A stretch of 64,000 nucleotides of DNA, taken from contig OX485803.1 in NCBI GenBank assembly GCA_950295325.1, positions 248,001-312,000 of the forward strand, in the 5' to 3' direction. Source of the DNA: Polytrichum commune. Its lineage: Eukaryota > Streptophyta > Polytrichopsida > Polytrichales > Polytrichaceae. Every line of letters begins with the position of its first letter. Positions within the stretch are counted from its first letter, which is position 1. Under the pieces are notes generated by a model. It had not been told where the DNA came from. It saw nothing but the letters and a program-made list of their open reading frames with translations, and did not search any database. Of this stretch, positions 1 through 11,688 are shown one piece after another. The position numbers and the translations under genes were made by a program.

Positions 1-596
1 TTTGTCATTCTCAAGATAACTATGTTTGACATACTCCAATGACTTGTCAATAGAATTTGGTTCATGTGCATATATGCAAGGAATGCCTAGTTGCTTATAT
101 TGCTATACAACATTGAGGCAATCTACTCTAGGATTTTTAATTTCTTGTAGCCCACACATGAGACTATTATATAGTCTATAATTTGTATGTATAGTCTTCT
201 TTTTGGTCATGAGAAATTTGTATATATGGAGTTCATATGAGGGGTCTAGCACGCACATGGCTCCCACTTTCAACAAAGTGGGTGCCCCACCCACCCCTAT
301 ATGGACAATTATCATAATAAAGAAAAGATATAACACACCCATACGGGTTAAAATATTCGTAAACAACTTATCATCCATATTGACTATGGAATTGATTGCT
401 TTAAAAAACCATCATGAACTCAAATCTTAGTGCTTTGATGAAAAGTTGATATGAATGTTGTTTTTCGGATTTACTATATATTGACGGAGATGCATTACAT
501 GTTCTTCCAATGGTACAAATGTCAAACTATATTGTTAGATGTCAACACCGCATAAGGCATTGAGGATGACCATTGATAAATTTTTGTGGGTGGACC
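1..596. other. Gene-free AT-rich stretch
   Basis: I see no coding pattern, RNA gene or element boundary here. Reading frames are short and without recognisable motifs. The right edge is the 8-bp target duplication of the next element. Confidence 0.5.
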
Positions 597-1092
597 CCCG
601 GGTACGCAACTCCCATATTATATGGTCCTGATTATAATCACTTATAATGCGTTTTAGTCCAATATTGAGTGATACAATTTGTTTTAATGTAGGGAACCCT
701 TGTAGCCCTTCTAACAAGGAATCCAAAAATGTAATTATATATAGGAAATGAATATATTTTGAAGCATATAATTGCATTAAAAACCTAATTATATGATTTT
801 TTTAATACATGTACCATAGGTCAAACTACCCAACTTTTTGGACTTTTTAATAAAATTTTAACATTGTGAATGAATTATAATTTTAATGGGAGGCAACTAT
901 TCGTGGCTTATAATTTTAATGGGAGGCTTAATAAATATGCAACCCAACTTTTTTTTCATCTCATTTTATTTAATTTGGTCTTCACCCAACTTTTTGATCA
1001 TTTTAATTTGATATAATTTTTACAAAAGCCGTCCTCTAAGCCGTTTTAAGTACGATGCCCCCTGCGTATAATATGGGAGTTGCGTACCCGGG
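597..1092. mobile_element. hAT-like MITE (non-autonomous), 496 bp
   Basis: The ends are inverted repeats of about 26 bp beginning CCCGGGTACGCAACTCCC, and the right end is the reverse complement. The element is flanked on both sides by the 8-bp direct repeat GGTGGACC (589-596 and 1093-1100), the target-duplication length of hAT elements. The interior has no coding frame. Its terminal CCCGGGTA closely matches the ends of the elements at 6750 and 17139, so the three belong to one family. The hAT assignment rests on duplication length and terminal form only; no transposase is present. Confidence 0.8.
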
Positions 1093-1536
1093 GGTGGACC
1101 TCTAAAAGAGTTAGATTATTTTCATAGGGTTGCAAGATTATATCCACTAAAAATGACCTATTTGAACCAAGAATTTTTAAAGTTGAAGTCAAAAGTCCCA
1201 CTTGATTATTCTAATAAAATTGACCGATCCAACTCCAAGGGAAAGTCCCAACTTTTTGTTGCCGTATTTTCCAACCATGTACGTAGGATATTGGGACTTA
1301 GAAACAGGGACGTAGTGTGAAGCCATTTTTTGAGTGGGACTTTGCCCATCTTGAATCACAATGCTTGGGAAAAGTGAGACTTAGGTAACATAACGTAGTG
1401 TGAAACGCACTAAGAGGTGGTGTGAGGTACAACAATGACAACACTACAAACTTGCTAAAACCAACTACGCATCAAATCAAACTAGAGCAATTTATAATTC
1501 ATATGCATGGGTGCAATGTGCTGGTATAAACACGAA
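1093..1536. other. Gene-free stretch left of the unit 0 gene remnant
   Basis: No gene or clear element is visible. The right edge is where homology to the LRR exon of the tandem gene family starts. Confidence 0.45.
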
Positions 1537-2340
1537 CAAGGACTGTAGGTTCTCCAAATCGTCCAAAGCTCGATTCTCACAATTAAATAGGTAGATAGTG
1601 TCATTGTTTGCATTTGGCAACCTTCGCTGCTCTTAAAGCAATCACTATTAAACCAACACTATGCAATACTGCCAGGTCCGCGTAGATGGAAGTACTTAAG
1701 TGAGGACAAGTGCTCGATCTCAGGATACACATCACCATAATCATCGATGTTTAGCCACCTGACTTTCCGGTCGCACTCGCTCTTGGAGACTCTTGCTTAC
1801 GGAAGCACCAGAGGTTTGGGGAATTCCTCAAATCCATCTTTCGGAGATGACGTAAGCACTTGTAAAAACACAACTTTTGCAGGTGCTGATGTTGAAAACA
1901 TGTCCCAAAAATCAAACCATCACCACAACATCGTGCGGATAGCTCCAGCCCTTGTGATAAATGACGTTGCACAGGTCATTGCAAGTCTCGAAGTCCATCA
2001 TGCTTAATGTGGAGGTGGATCTGATGGTTGGGGTATTTTCAAATCACATTCAACATAAACATTCTTGAACTTCCCCATTGCAAGGGAGGGCTTGCTCTGG
2101 TATAGACATAAATGTCCAGTAGACCATGGAGTGCAAGTTCCTGCACCTGCCACAAGTTTAGGGCTTAGGGTTAGGCTTCAGGCTTGTATATAAATCATAC
2201 GTTGCTTACGTGTGTACAAGCAACGTGCTCGTGATATATTAAGAAAAATCAGGTTTGTTTGAACATTACAACAAATCAGATATTGGTATTAGACTCTCTA
2301 TGTCCATCTGGTTATTTTCGAAAAGGTTCTGAGTAGATTC
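1537..2340 (-). pseudogene. Unit 0: LRR exon remnant plus part of the preceding intron
   Basis: About 1537-2146 matches the first half of the LRR exon of the genes at 43480 and 58702; the Leu-rich 'LKYLHL' and 'GLELF' regions are recognisable on the minus strand. The end encoding the last LRRs and the acidic tail is missing. Several small indels and stop codons break the frame. From 2147 to about 2340 the sequence follows the intron that precedes this exon in the intact copies, then jumps into the intron before it. The 49-residue winged-helix-like exon has therefore been deleted. It is a dead remnant of the same four-exon gene. Confidence 0.8.
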
Positions 2341-2426
2341 TAAAACCTCGAGAATCCAAGTTATGGGTTCCTTTAGTCTTCCTTTGAACTCGTCCTAAAT
2401 TAGCTAAGACATGACAAGAAACTTAA

Positions 2427-3269
2427 AACTTGTTTCAGTGACCTCCTCCCTCCCAGCTGTTGTGCATCATCCAGAATCTCTGTTCATTGGGTAGGAGCAA
2501 TGTCAATCGATGGCGTACTGTGTGTTAATTGATCACTCTGACCTCGATCCTCTCTTATTCCTAGTAAAGAGGCACCACGACTAAATTGTGAATTCTCTGC
2601 TTGTGTGTGGCCGTCACTTGAGCGAAAGTGAACACCAGCATGAGCTGAGTTACGAAACGGTAGACGATTGTGGTTCGCCTGACTGTGAGTAAGTGGATTG
2701 TAAGCAGTGCCACCTGGGGATGAACTCTGCAACCCTGGATGGTCAATACAGTTGGCTTGATGTTGGGCCGGGGATGCCTGGTTTTGAGGATCTGCATTTT
2801 TTCGTAGCCTGACCATGCCGAATTCAGGGCATGAATGCAGGTGGTGCACTTGGACCTTCAATCTATCACATTATAGAGGTAGGAGCAGCACCAGTTTGGA
2901 AAACCAGATTCTGCTTGTATGTGGTTATTATCTGGGGTAATTTCAACACATGCGTCATCTGAGTCATCAAGAGGTGGATGATCATTGGTGGTTTGACTGT
3001 GGGTAGGAGAGTTGCAACCAGTGCCAGGGGATGCACTCCGCAAAGTTGGTAGGTAATTGTAGGCTTGACTTTGGGTCCCTGAGGAATGAACTGGAACAAC
3101 ATGCATACGGCTATCCAACAAATCTGAGGTTTGAGAGTTGGGTTGTTAAGAGTTCACTTGGCACTTGTCGATGATCATGTACCATTCTCTCTTCAATTTT
3201 TACTTCTAGTTTCAAGTCTCCAACATCATAACCAATTTCCTTATCGACAAGTTGAGAGTAATTCTTCTG
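2427..3269 (-). pseudogene. Unit 0: C-terminal part of the trihelix exon
   Basis: This matches the Ser/Pro/Gln-rich second half of the trihelix exon in units 1-3 (for example the 'SPGTG.NSPTHSQT' and 'TDHPGLQ' motifs). The splice donor at its left end is altered: the intact copies have GTAAG, here TTAAG. The exon breaks off at 3269 inside the region after the trihelix domain. The part from 2667 to 3269 also forms the left arm of the hairpin described separately. The N-terminal half of this exon lies 10 kb away at 13844-14135, beyond a CACTA element. Confidence 0.85.
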
Positions 3270-3985
3270 ACAAGTTGAGAGCAAATTTGCAGACAGGAGC
3301 GAAATGAAGTTGAGCGACCAGATTCGACAGAAGTGGGACACTTTTCTCAAGTCCCAGAAAATAAGCAAAAAAGTGGTTGGGCCAGAAGAATTACTCTCAA
3401 CTTGTCGATAAGGAAATTGGTTATGATGTTGGAGACTTGAAACTAGAAGTAAAAATTGAAGAGAGAATGGTACATGATCATCGACAAGTGCCAAGTGAAC
3501 TCTTAACAACCCAACTCTCAAACCTCAGATTTGTTGGATAGCCGTATGCATGTTGTTCCAGTTCATTCCTCAGGGACCCAAAGTCAAGCCTACAATTACC
3601 TACCAACTTTGCGGAGTGCATCCCCTGGCACTGGTTGCAACTCTCCTACCCACAGTCAAACCACCAATGATCATCCACCTCTTGATGACTCAGATGACGC
3701 ATGTGTTGAAATTACCCCAGATAATAACCACATACAAGCAGAATCTGGTTTTCCAAACTGGTGCTGCTCCTACCTCTGTAATGTGATAGATTGAAGGTCC
3801 AAGTGCACCACCTGCATTCATGCCCTGAATTCGGCATGGTCAGGCTACGAAAAAATGCAGATCCTCAAAACCAGGCATCCCCGGCCCAACATCAAGCCAA
3901 CTGTATTGACCATCCAGGGTTGCAGAGTTCATCCCCAGGTGGCACTGCTTACAATCCACTTACTCACAGTCAGGCGAACCACAAT
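2667..3985. repeat. Near-perfect inverted repeat: two 603-bp arms, 113-bp loop
   Basis: The left arm (2667-3269) and right arm (3383-3985) are reverse complements with no indel. Comparing them base by base I find one mismatch, near 2873/3779. Paired positions sum to 6652 throughout. Both arms derive from the C-terminal half of the trihelix exon. The loop (3270-3382) continues the right-arm copy inwards, encoding on the plus strand the trihelix segment around 'SDQIRQKWDT'. The outer right end coincides with the first bases of the CACTA element. If transcribed through, the RNA would fold into a hairpin of about 600 bp. An assembly artefact is possible but is made less likely by the asymmetric loop and flanks. 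Confidence 0.93.
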
Positions 3986-4029
3986 CACTACTACAATGGG
4001 GGCAATTTAGAACGTTTCTGGAACGTCCT

Positions 4030-6740
4030 CATTTCCAACGAAATCTGTTGGCATACATTTGTAACAACTCTAGAACACACCACTACATCGTAAAATGTGT
4101 AGAATACTTTCATTTTAGCAACATTTTTGTAACGTTTCGGCGATATTTCTTTCCGTTCGAATTTCCAACGGTTCTCATATGGTTGTCTGACATAATTTCA
4201 ATATAATCACCTCATTTTCCATTGGTTTTTGTTGCAATCTTGTAATATTTTTTATTTTATTTTCATATATATCACAATCTTGAAAGAGATGCAAGTATGC
4301 TGATATACAAATATTTTCGTATCGTTATGCTGATGGATTGTGTGCAGATATATGGCAAAATCACAATTCCTTTGTGTTGTGATTAATTGACATTAAGAGT
4401 GATTTTAGGTTGTCGTGTTGAACACCACAATGCATTATGGAGCATTGATAGAAAATCCATTTATAATTACATACTATGTAGTGTGCCAAGTGCACATGCA
4501 TTCAATTTAAGTTCACATCAATGTGCAAACGTGTGTTTAGGGAAGCATTCTTTAGGGCCCAATTATAAATGTGTGGGTGATTTTATGCCAACCTCTTTAT
4601 TTGCAAAAATGGCAAATGATACTATTACAAACATTCATATGTCTACTTCCAAGGTCGGCAAAAGTATACGTACAGTCCCTCATAAGTGTACTCCCCGGAT
4701 ATGCATAGGGACCAATCATGGTGTTCATATGCCTACAATAGCCATGGAGCATCCATGGAAAATTTCAAAGTGAATTTAATAATTAGAAGTACAACACAAA
4801 CCATGGGGTTTCAAGATTTTCAATCCCGAATGCATTTCCAGAACGTGTCACTGGAAAATGAGGTTGTCATGGTGTTGCAATGAAGACAAATTTCCCATCA
4901 AATGGGCAAGCATAAAAACTTATGATGTTCATCATGAAACTGTTTCATTTCTTTCAACAACATGGATGAGTTGAAATGAATGGGAAATTTACATGTTGGG
5001 AATCATGGGGAAGAGTTGGGGGTGGAAGGTGAACCTCACAAACACAAAATCATCTCCAAAATATTTGTGCATTATACTCAATTTGAAAATGAAAGTAAAG
5101 TGGGTCTATGTTTCTTGTAATCCTATAATAATATAAGAAACTTGCATTAACAAAGACAAGTTTGTCCAACAAGTGACGATAAAAATAAATATAGTTAACT
5201 AAAATGAACAAACAAGTGATTGTGCCTTGACCATGGTACTGTGAGGTTTACTTGTGTGGAACTTCAGTACAGCAGGGTCCATAGAATCCAAATAAGAATT
5301 ATCAAGATTTCTCTACTTTGAGTGCCCCAAAACATTACTGACAGTGGGGTTCGAAAAATCTGGATGAATTTCACTGCTTTAGGAGGCTTCCATGTTTTGA
5401 CAAATCGATTGCAGGGAATTGGAGGTGTTAATGTAAGGGAGGTCACACCTACTATTGTTCGTACTATTCTGCATCTACCATAGACTTTGTCGCACGTTTC
5501 TTTGGCCATGGCTTATTCCGCCGCAATGAGTGGACTTCCAAATTAAGAATATGAGCATGCAAATATTGGAGGTTTCTATGGTTTCATTTTAGCATGAATA
5601 ATTTGTAATTTTGTTTTCTTCGGCATATGTGGCCCGTAAATACAACAATTATTTCACACAACAAGCAAGCCCAATTGTGCGTGACATTGCGGATGTATGT
5701 GCAGGAATAACAATTTAATTCATGTGTGGTTTCTATGTTAATTGGGCTATGTTAATCTATGTTAACCCTGCTCTCCATTTCAGAATTGATCCACCAAAAC
5801 CTCCAAGCCCACTGAACAATGAATTTTTTTTGAAACAAGAAAACGGTAGAAACATGGGTCTCCGTCCCTTCTTATGAAAGATTGCAACCATGGCTATCCA
5901 CTTTACTTGTGCTTGTCCGTGGCTATTTGCTGTACCTATAACCGAACCTTTCTTGGATTTTGTGCTCCTTCTTCTCAAATGCTAGATTAAAGCTATTCAT
6001 TTCTCACCCAAAAATCTTAAAATAATTATTTCTACATATAACCAAAGTTTTGTACACATTCATGAAAGTTGCTTTCATTCGGAGCATTTTTCCACACATT
6101 GTCTGGTGCGCTTGCACACACTACACACCCATCCAACTGATTCCAAGGCAATATTTTCATGATACATCTTCCATGAAAATTGGAATACAAGCTCATGGCA
6201 TTTGGACTTAGTTGAATAAAATTGCAAATGGATCGAGAGAATCGCATTTGGACTGAGTGGACATACATTCGGGGTTTGTTTTTGTAAATTACAATTATTT
6301 CCAAAAACTTCCACAAATATTAAAAATGCAAAAAAATATTTTTGCATTTCCTATAAATAAAAATTTCGCTTAAATCAACACTAATTATACATGTTAGATT
6401 TTAGTTTTTTTATATTTCTTATAATCCACCAAGTTTAAACGTATTGGTGGTCTTGACTTTTAAGACTTGCCAAACTACATTCATTCCTATGTAACCTTTT
6501 GATTGGAGAATACAAACTTTGCGTGCACAACCCTGGGTAATTTTTATTATGTCCTGATTTAGGTGGGAACAATTTTGCACAATACCACTGCAATTAAGTA
6601 TACAATTGTTCTCGTATCTAAATCAGGTCGCACAATATTGTTCTTTTGTCTTTTGCATGTCATGTATATATGACACATGTGTTTGTTCCACATTTGCGTT
6701 TAATAAAGATTATATTATAATCTTTCGAAGGTGACCTATA
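4030..6740. other. Interior of the CACTA element, left part; no recognisable gene
   Basis: After about 200 bp of subterminal motifs the sequence is AT-rich. A plus-strand frame of 128 residues at 4387-4773 and a minus-strand frame of 81 residues at 5264-5509 are open, but neither shows a domain I recognise, signal peptide or splice context. They could be eroded captured exons or chance frames. Confidence 0.4.
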
Positions 6741-6749
6741 AGTGTTTTG

Positions 6750-7311
6750 CACGGGTAGGTCACTCTAAGGCATTTTTGTGCACCACGTGCGGCTGGGGTT
6801 TTTTTTGTTTTGGGGCTATTTACCTTCAAGGGCTGAATTAAAGCCTTCCTATAATTACTTAAATTTCAAAAATGGCCCATTTGTTTGCACCCTTCCATTA
6901 CTTATATTGTCCAAGTCACTGCAATTTTTTGTACTCTATATTCCTTTTAAGTAATAAAAGCTAATCTACTTCCTAACGCATTGACGAGTGTTAAGGGAAA
7001 CCATGGAAACAAAGAAGGGTGCAAACAGTGTTATCATTGCAAACAAAGTTATGAAGAAAACACATAGGAGACCATAGCAAACATACTAAACATACCTTCT
7101 AGGATCCTTATCTTCAGCCCCTATATTAATTTTACAAAAAAATAATGGCCCACATTTTATGTCCATCTAACTTACTTATAATGGGATTGTCTACATTTAA
7201 TGGCCCCTTCATTATTTGGAATTCCTTTATAATTTTTATTTCAAATGATTTTAATCCTCTCTATATTATGCCACACGTCGTTTTTAAAATGCACTAAGTG
7301 ACCTACCCGTG
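6750..7311. mobile_element. hAT-like MITE nested in the CACTA element, 562 bp
   Basis: The terminal inverted repeats begin CACGGGTAGGTCACT and are perfect over the first 15 bp, with further imperfect pairing inwards. The element is flanked by the 8-bp direct repeat GTGTTTTG (6742-6749 and 7312-7319). The interior is AT-rich and non-coding. Terminal sequence and duplication length tie it to the elements at 597 and 17139. Confidence 0.85.
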
Positions 7312-7479
7312 GTGTTTTGGAAGGTTCAATGATTCAGTTCAATTATATGCAATTCAATTATATGATATATAAAAATATATTACATCGAGAGTATATTAGA
7401 GTATATTATATGTAGAACATTTTACAATATCTTATAATTATTTACATCTTCTAACTTTTTGAAATTTTAAAGTACAATA

Positions 7480-7685
7480 AGATACAATAAAATGTAGTGT
7501 AGACAAATATATTTTTGAATACAAAAGAATCCAACAAATATGATATAATATTAAAATATAATAAATAAACTGCAATAATAAGATCCAATAATGAACTACA
7601 ATAATAAAATCAAATAATAAACTAAATTAAGTAAATCACAATAATAAACTGCAATAAATAAAATCCAATAAAATACAATAAGGTT
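7480..7685. repeat. Degenerate AT-rich tandem repeat
   Basis: Variants of AATAATAAACTGCAATAA and AAAATCCAATAA recur about every 20-25 bases. The copies are too diverged to give an exact copy number. Confidence 0.6.
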
Positions 7686-7785
7686 TTGGGTCCTTGATGG
7701 CATATTCGTAGCGCCCATCTGGAGTAACAACAACGACTGCATTAAGCAAATCCTTCCAAGGAATTGTCACTTTGATGGGAGGTTA

Positions 7786-8154
7786 GGGCAGACTGCAAGG
7801 GCCTCCGTTGACGATGACAGAGTGCACTTCCATTTTTTTTGCCGTTTCACAGGGTGCAATTCCCGCAGGGAGAAGATGTCGCTGACAGGAGTCGTGAAAA
7901 TTCCCGCGCACTTCCCCGAGGGAGAAGTTGTCGCTGACCATATGTGTGTGATCTGTGTGCTGAACATTGCACAGCGCATCAGAGTACGGGGACGATGTTG
8001 GCGGAGTTTTACAGAAGAGGGAAGGCGAGGGTTGCTGGCGTGGCAGACAACCAGAATGAATCCGTCTACAATTTCCCAGTAGATGTAGAAGTAGAAGTGG
8101 AGAGGCTTACGAACACATTCAAGCAGGGATCGAACAAGTACTTCAGATCCTCCT
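7786..8154 (+). pseudogene. Exon-like fragment, unidentified, inside the CACTA element
   Basis: This stretch is clearly GC-richer than its surroundings and ends at a strong donor-like site (TCCTCCT followed by GTAAGT). The frame reading through 'VEVEVERLTNTFKQ' is open up to the donor from about 7944, while the upstream half is open in another frame, so it is probably eroded. I do not recognise the family. It precedes the ULP2-like fragment in the same orientation and may belong to it or to a separate capture. Confidence 0.35.
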
Positions 8155-8479
8155 GTAAGTTTGTTGAGCATTTACAATTTCCTTTCCGTCCATAACACAT
8201 CCCACATTGACCTGATTGCACCGAATACTGGCAGATAGCGAGAAGGTCAGATAGCGAGAATTACCTGTGACAAGTGGAAGCTCGGGGTGAGAAGGTCAGC
8301 AGTCTGCAATGGGGAGGCCCCATGACCAGGTAGTTATCGTTTTAGTGCCTCTATACTTTGTTGAGATAGTCTCTATCTTCAGAATTGTAAGTCTGTATGG
8401 ACAATTAAATATGTAATGGACTTTGGATGTACAAAGTATATGTCAATGGCCGGGGAGATTTTTGGACACAGTCGGTGGA

Positions 8480-8750
8480 GATCCTGGTGTTTCCAAGTCC
8501 AACCTGTTACATGTTGACATCTTTCGGTTTTTCTTTACCAATTTGAGTTGTATTCTCTAAATTCCTCCAAAAATTATCGGTGATTTTCCTGAAGTCTATA
8601 ACTTCAACCGGTTATTTCTCAAACTGAACCAGTCCATCTGTAACTAGTTGTCGGTTCTCACCGTTCATTGCTATGTGTGCGCAAATGTCAAATACAATGG
8701 TCGAATCCAGCATTGCCCACAATGGTCCTGTAGCAGCTTTGGCCAGTCTT
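8480..8750 (+). repeat. Dispersed repeat shared with 32700-32890
   Basis: The sequence from 'CATGTTGACATCTTTCGG' onward aligns with 32710-32880 in the same orientation, with many substitutions. A weaker match lies near 31900-32000. It is a remnant of an unclassified repeat family whose best copy is within the element at 31389-32951. Confidence 0.55.
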
Positions 8751-9051
8751 GAAAGTCCTGCGATATTCCATTGTCAGTCTTCGTGGTCTACCGAATAGGG
8801 CAACTCTGCATCCATGATATGAATTTGCTCTTCCGAAGATCCCTCGACAAGGTAGCTAGAAAAATCTAATTTACATGAAGAGAATAAAGAAGAGGAGTTT
8901 GGTTGCCGCCATGTGTTTTGTGAAGTCAGTGAAGGGAGTTGGGATTTACCATGTGTTACATTACGAGTCACTACTTAGCGAGGGGAGGCCATGGTTCCTG
9001 TACCACGACGCTCTGAGTATCTCAACATGTTATTCTGGTTTTGTTCTATAG

Positions 9052-10414
9052 GAGAGTATGTGGAGCTGTAGTTCAAAGCCAGGGATACCACGACAGCATA
9101 ACAGTGACAATAAAAGCAACCAGAGGCCAGTAGCTATCAAAGCCTCTCGTGTGAGGATTGGGCAGCATTACTGTAGGTTTCCAGAGGTGAGTTTCACCCC
9201 AAAATGGATAGAGATAGAGACGATGAAGGGCAATGAAGGGTGTCCGATAAGTGAATGGCCTCTGGAGGAGCTGTGCTCATTCGAATGCTACTACAACTTT
9301 CATTCTGGTAGTGTAAGAAAATCTCCAACAGGAACGACATGAATGGCTAATTATTATTTTGCCTAGTTTTGTTATCCAGTTGCATGATCAGAAGCATGGT
9401 TTCATGCTACTTGCACAGTTGAATGAACTGAGTATAGTTCACATGGAATTCTCTGTGCAAGTGTAAGCTGTGTATTTTTATTCTGCATCTGTAATTTGAC
9501 AATGTGCCCCTGTTCTTCAGACTGAGGACACAAAAGCAGTGGTGGGTTTTAAATTTGACAAGAGGAAGGATGGACGTAGTAGTGCTGACATTTGTAGCGC
9601 TGAAGATGGTGAGTTCCACAGTACATGATGAAATTCTTGCCACACTTATTTATTTATTCATTGAGGGAATCCTCTGTTCTTATGTAGTTATGACACCAAT
9701 TTGTTCAGACCTGGTTTTTGGATATTCCTTGTTTGTCCGAGTCTCTGTACATTGAGGGCCTGGTGCCTTCACCATTTTAATGTGATCACCTTCTTGGCCC
9801 TTTCAGCCGCTTGGCTGCTCGCTGACACAGGTGTCAACATCTTGGGTTCAGTTTTCACCTCTTTAGTTCCTCTCTGGTTCAAATAGATTCCATTGCTAAC
9901 TTCCACTGATCCCAAAGAAGATATGCTCTTATGGAAGAGTGCAAGTGGCAAGTCTTCGTGAATGTATTTCATATAGTGCTTCATTATCCCAGGCACTAAT
10001 ATATTTGGTACTTGCAAGTGCTTCAACCTTCAGCCTAACTTATTGAACATGCCTTATAGATTTTGCAACCTCCTTTGTCATGGAGGTGGAAAATGAAGAG
10101 CGGTGCAATCATGAACGAGAGATCTTCTCAATGTCCGAGAAGTACAAAATGGTCTGGAAACGCCTTACCAGGTACTTACCTTCTATGAACTTTCTTGAAA
10201 ATCAAAGAAGGCCCTTCGATTCTTGCATGTGTGCTCTTATTTTTAAGGTGACCAAACTGTATTATTGAGCATTAAGCCTCCTGAGTTAAAGTTCTTCTGA
10301 GGTCTGGGTTTCCTTTCACTGCTGAAAATGTGGCAACAGTGGTGCGCCCTGAACAGACCCCATTGATGGTTGGGAGCTCTACAAGGTGCAATTCAGAAGG
10401 ACAACCTTCACCAG
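9052..10414 (+). pseudogene. Captured gene fragment, four in-phase exons, resembling ULP2-type SUMO protease N-terminal region
   Basis: Four plus-strand exons, 9052-9312, 9521-9608, 10060-10171 and 10302-10414, each have AG before and GT after. Their phases are compatible, giving an open frame of about 190 residues. The motifs 'ISEWPLEELCSFECYY' and 'EREIFSMSEKYKMVW' resemble, from memory, the PH-like region upstream of the protease domain in plant ULP2/SENP6-7-type SUMO proteases (compare a 'W.I.DI..I..QW' block and an 'EI.SL...YK..W' block). No catalytic His-Asp-Cys domain follows, and the next exon-like piece is out of phase. It is best read as a gene fragment captured by the CACTA element, possibly transcribed. 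The family call is tentative. Confidence 0.42.
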
Positions 10415-10519
10415 GTGACAAAAAGTTTGGCTCTAATGGAATTATGAAATGTGCAATGTTTGTGATCATATGTTTGCGAAAAGACGATGACTACATGAGG
10501 AAAATCTAACTAACAGCAG

Positions 10520-11400
10520 GAAAATGGCACAGAACTCCTTGCAAGAGAAATGAAGGGTGAAGCAAGGGATTTTATGAACGGCAAGGAAGAAGGTATAACC
10601 ACGCAATTGATAACTCTGTGCTGCTGCTGAGTTTTGGAGCCTAACAGTCATCCCTGATCCAGAATCTCGATGTTGGAATTTTGTTTAGGACTATTTTTTT
10701 GAACACCTGCTATGGCAATTATTTTGCATGCAATTCTTAAGCTGCATGGATATCATTACTTCACCCTGAGCAAAAGCTGCCACAGAAGGAAGGGAAACCA
10801 TGTTGTTGGGAGTCTGTTATGAGTTTAGTGTTCCAAGAACTTCTGTTCATTTTCTTCTCAATTAGAAGAAGATTGCCGTAATGAAAGTTGCCAAAAGTTG
10901 TAAGAAGCTGTGGAGAAGGCCGAGGAGAATGGGTATGGCCAGTGTTATTGTGTAGAAGGTGATGACACTCGAAGGCCTGACGAAAGAAATAGCAGTGCAA
11001 ACATGCTAGGGTGCAGAAGCTTGAATTGGAGTATGATAAAAAGAGACGTATTAATTGTGGCAAGGAGTAACATTTTGCAGAGATGGAAAAGAAGCAATTG
11101 TCTGAGGATTCTCTGTGGCGAGCCGCAGTTTTGGAGACGCAGGCCAGTTTTCATCATTCTCTTGCTATCAAGCTTGGAGTACATGCCACCTTGTGGCGAG
11201 CAATCATCTCTGAAAACAAAGTTTTCCTTAATGCACATTTCCGAAAGTGTATTTTGGGTTTTATTGATTGCACACAATGCACAATCCTCTTCACATCTGC
11301 TGAAAATGAAATGCGAGTGGAAGAGTTGAAGTTCCATGAGAGTAATACCAGGGGTTGGGGGTGGTTGTGCCACAGCGGAGGCTACATTTAGTTTTTGGGG
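10520..11400 (+). other. Eroded exon-like pieces, unidentified
   Basis: Charged, protein-like stretches such as 'ELLAREMKGEARDFMNG' (about 10527-10600) and 'EMEKKQLSEDSLWRA' (about 11080-11130) lie in plus orientation. Stops and phase breaks fall between them and homology is not recognisable. They are probably remains of captured exons. Confidence 0.3.
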
Positions 11401-11688
11401 AGAAGAAGACACCATGACAAATGCTTGCGGCTGACTGAAGACTATGTAGTGAGGATGTTTTGCGATGCGTGAACTTGGCCATGGCAGCAATGTTTGGTTC
11501 TAGTGCCAAGCAAGTTTGTGATCGAGGAGCCCTGCTCTGTGGGCCACTGTGGTGGCTCTCTACGTACACTACATGAAAACGGGCATTTGAGGGTAGGATT
11601 TCAGTCGCATTGATGATACAGACATGTCAATTTAGATTAAATGTAATGTCACCCGGCCACACACCGATGGTTTCATTTTATACGAGCA

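Noticed and set aside
3111-3521. Minus-strand frame of 136 residues across the hairpin centre
   Set aside because: It reads through both arms and the loop of the inverted repeat and so has no independent coding origin.
4387-4773. 128-residue plus frame as a CACTA-encoded protein
   Set aside because: No transposase motif or family resemblance; Cys and His residues are not arranged as a known zinc finger.
10945-11490. Minus-strand frame of 181 residues
   Set aside because: It lies opposite the eroded plus-strand exon-like pieces, overlaps several other frames and resembles no family.
11567-11600. CACTACATGAAAACGGGC as the end of a second, nested CACTA element
   Set aside because: No matching inverted terminus or target duplication was found downstream.
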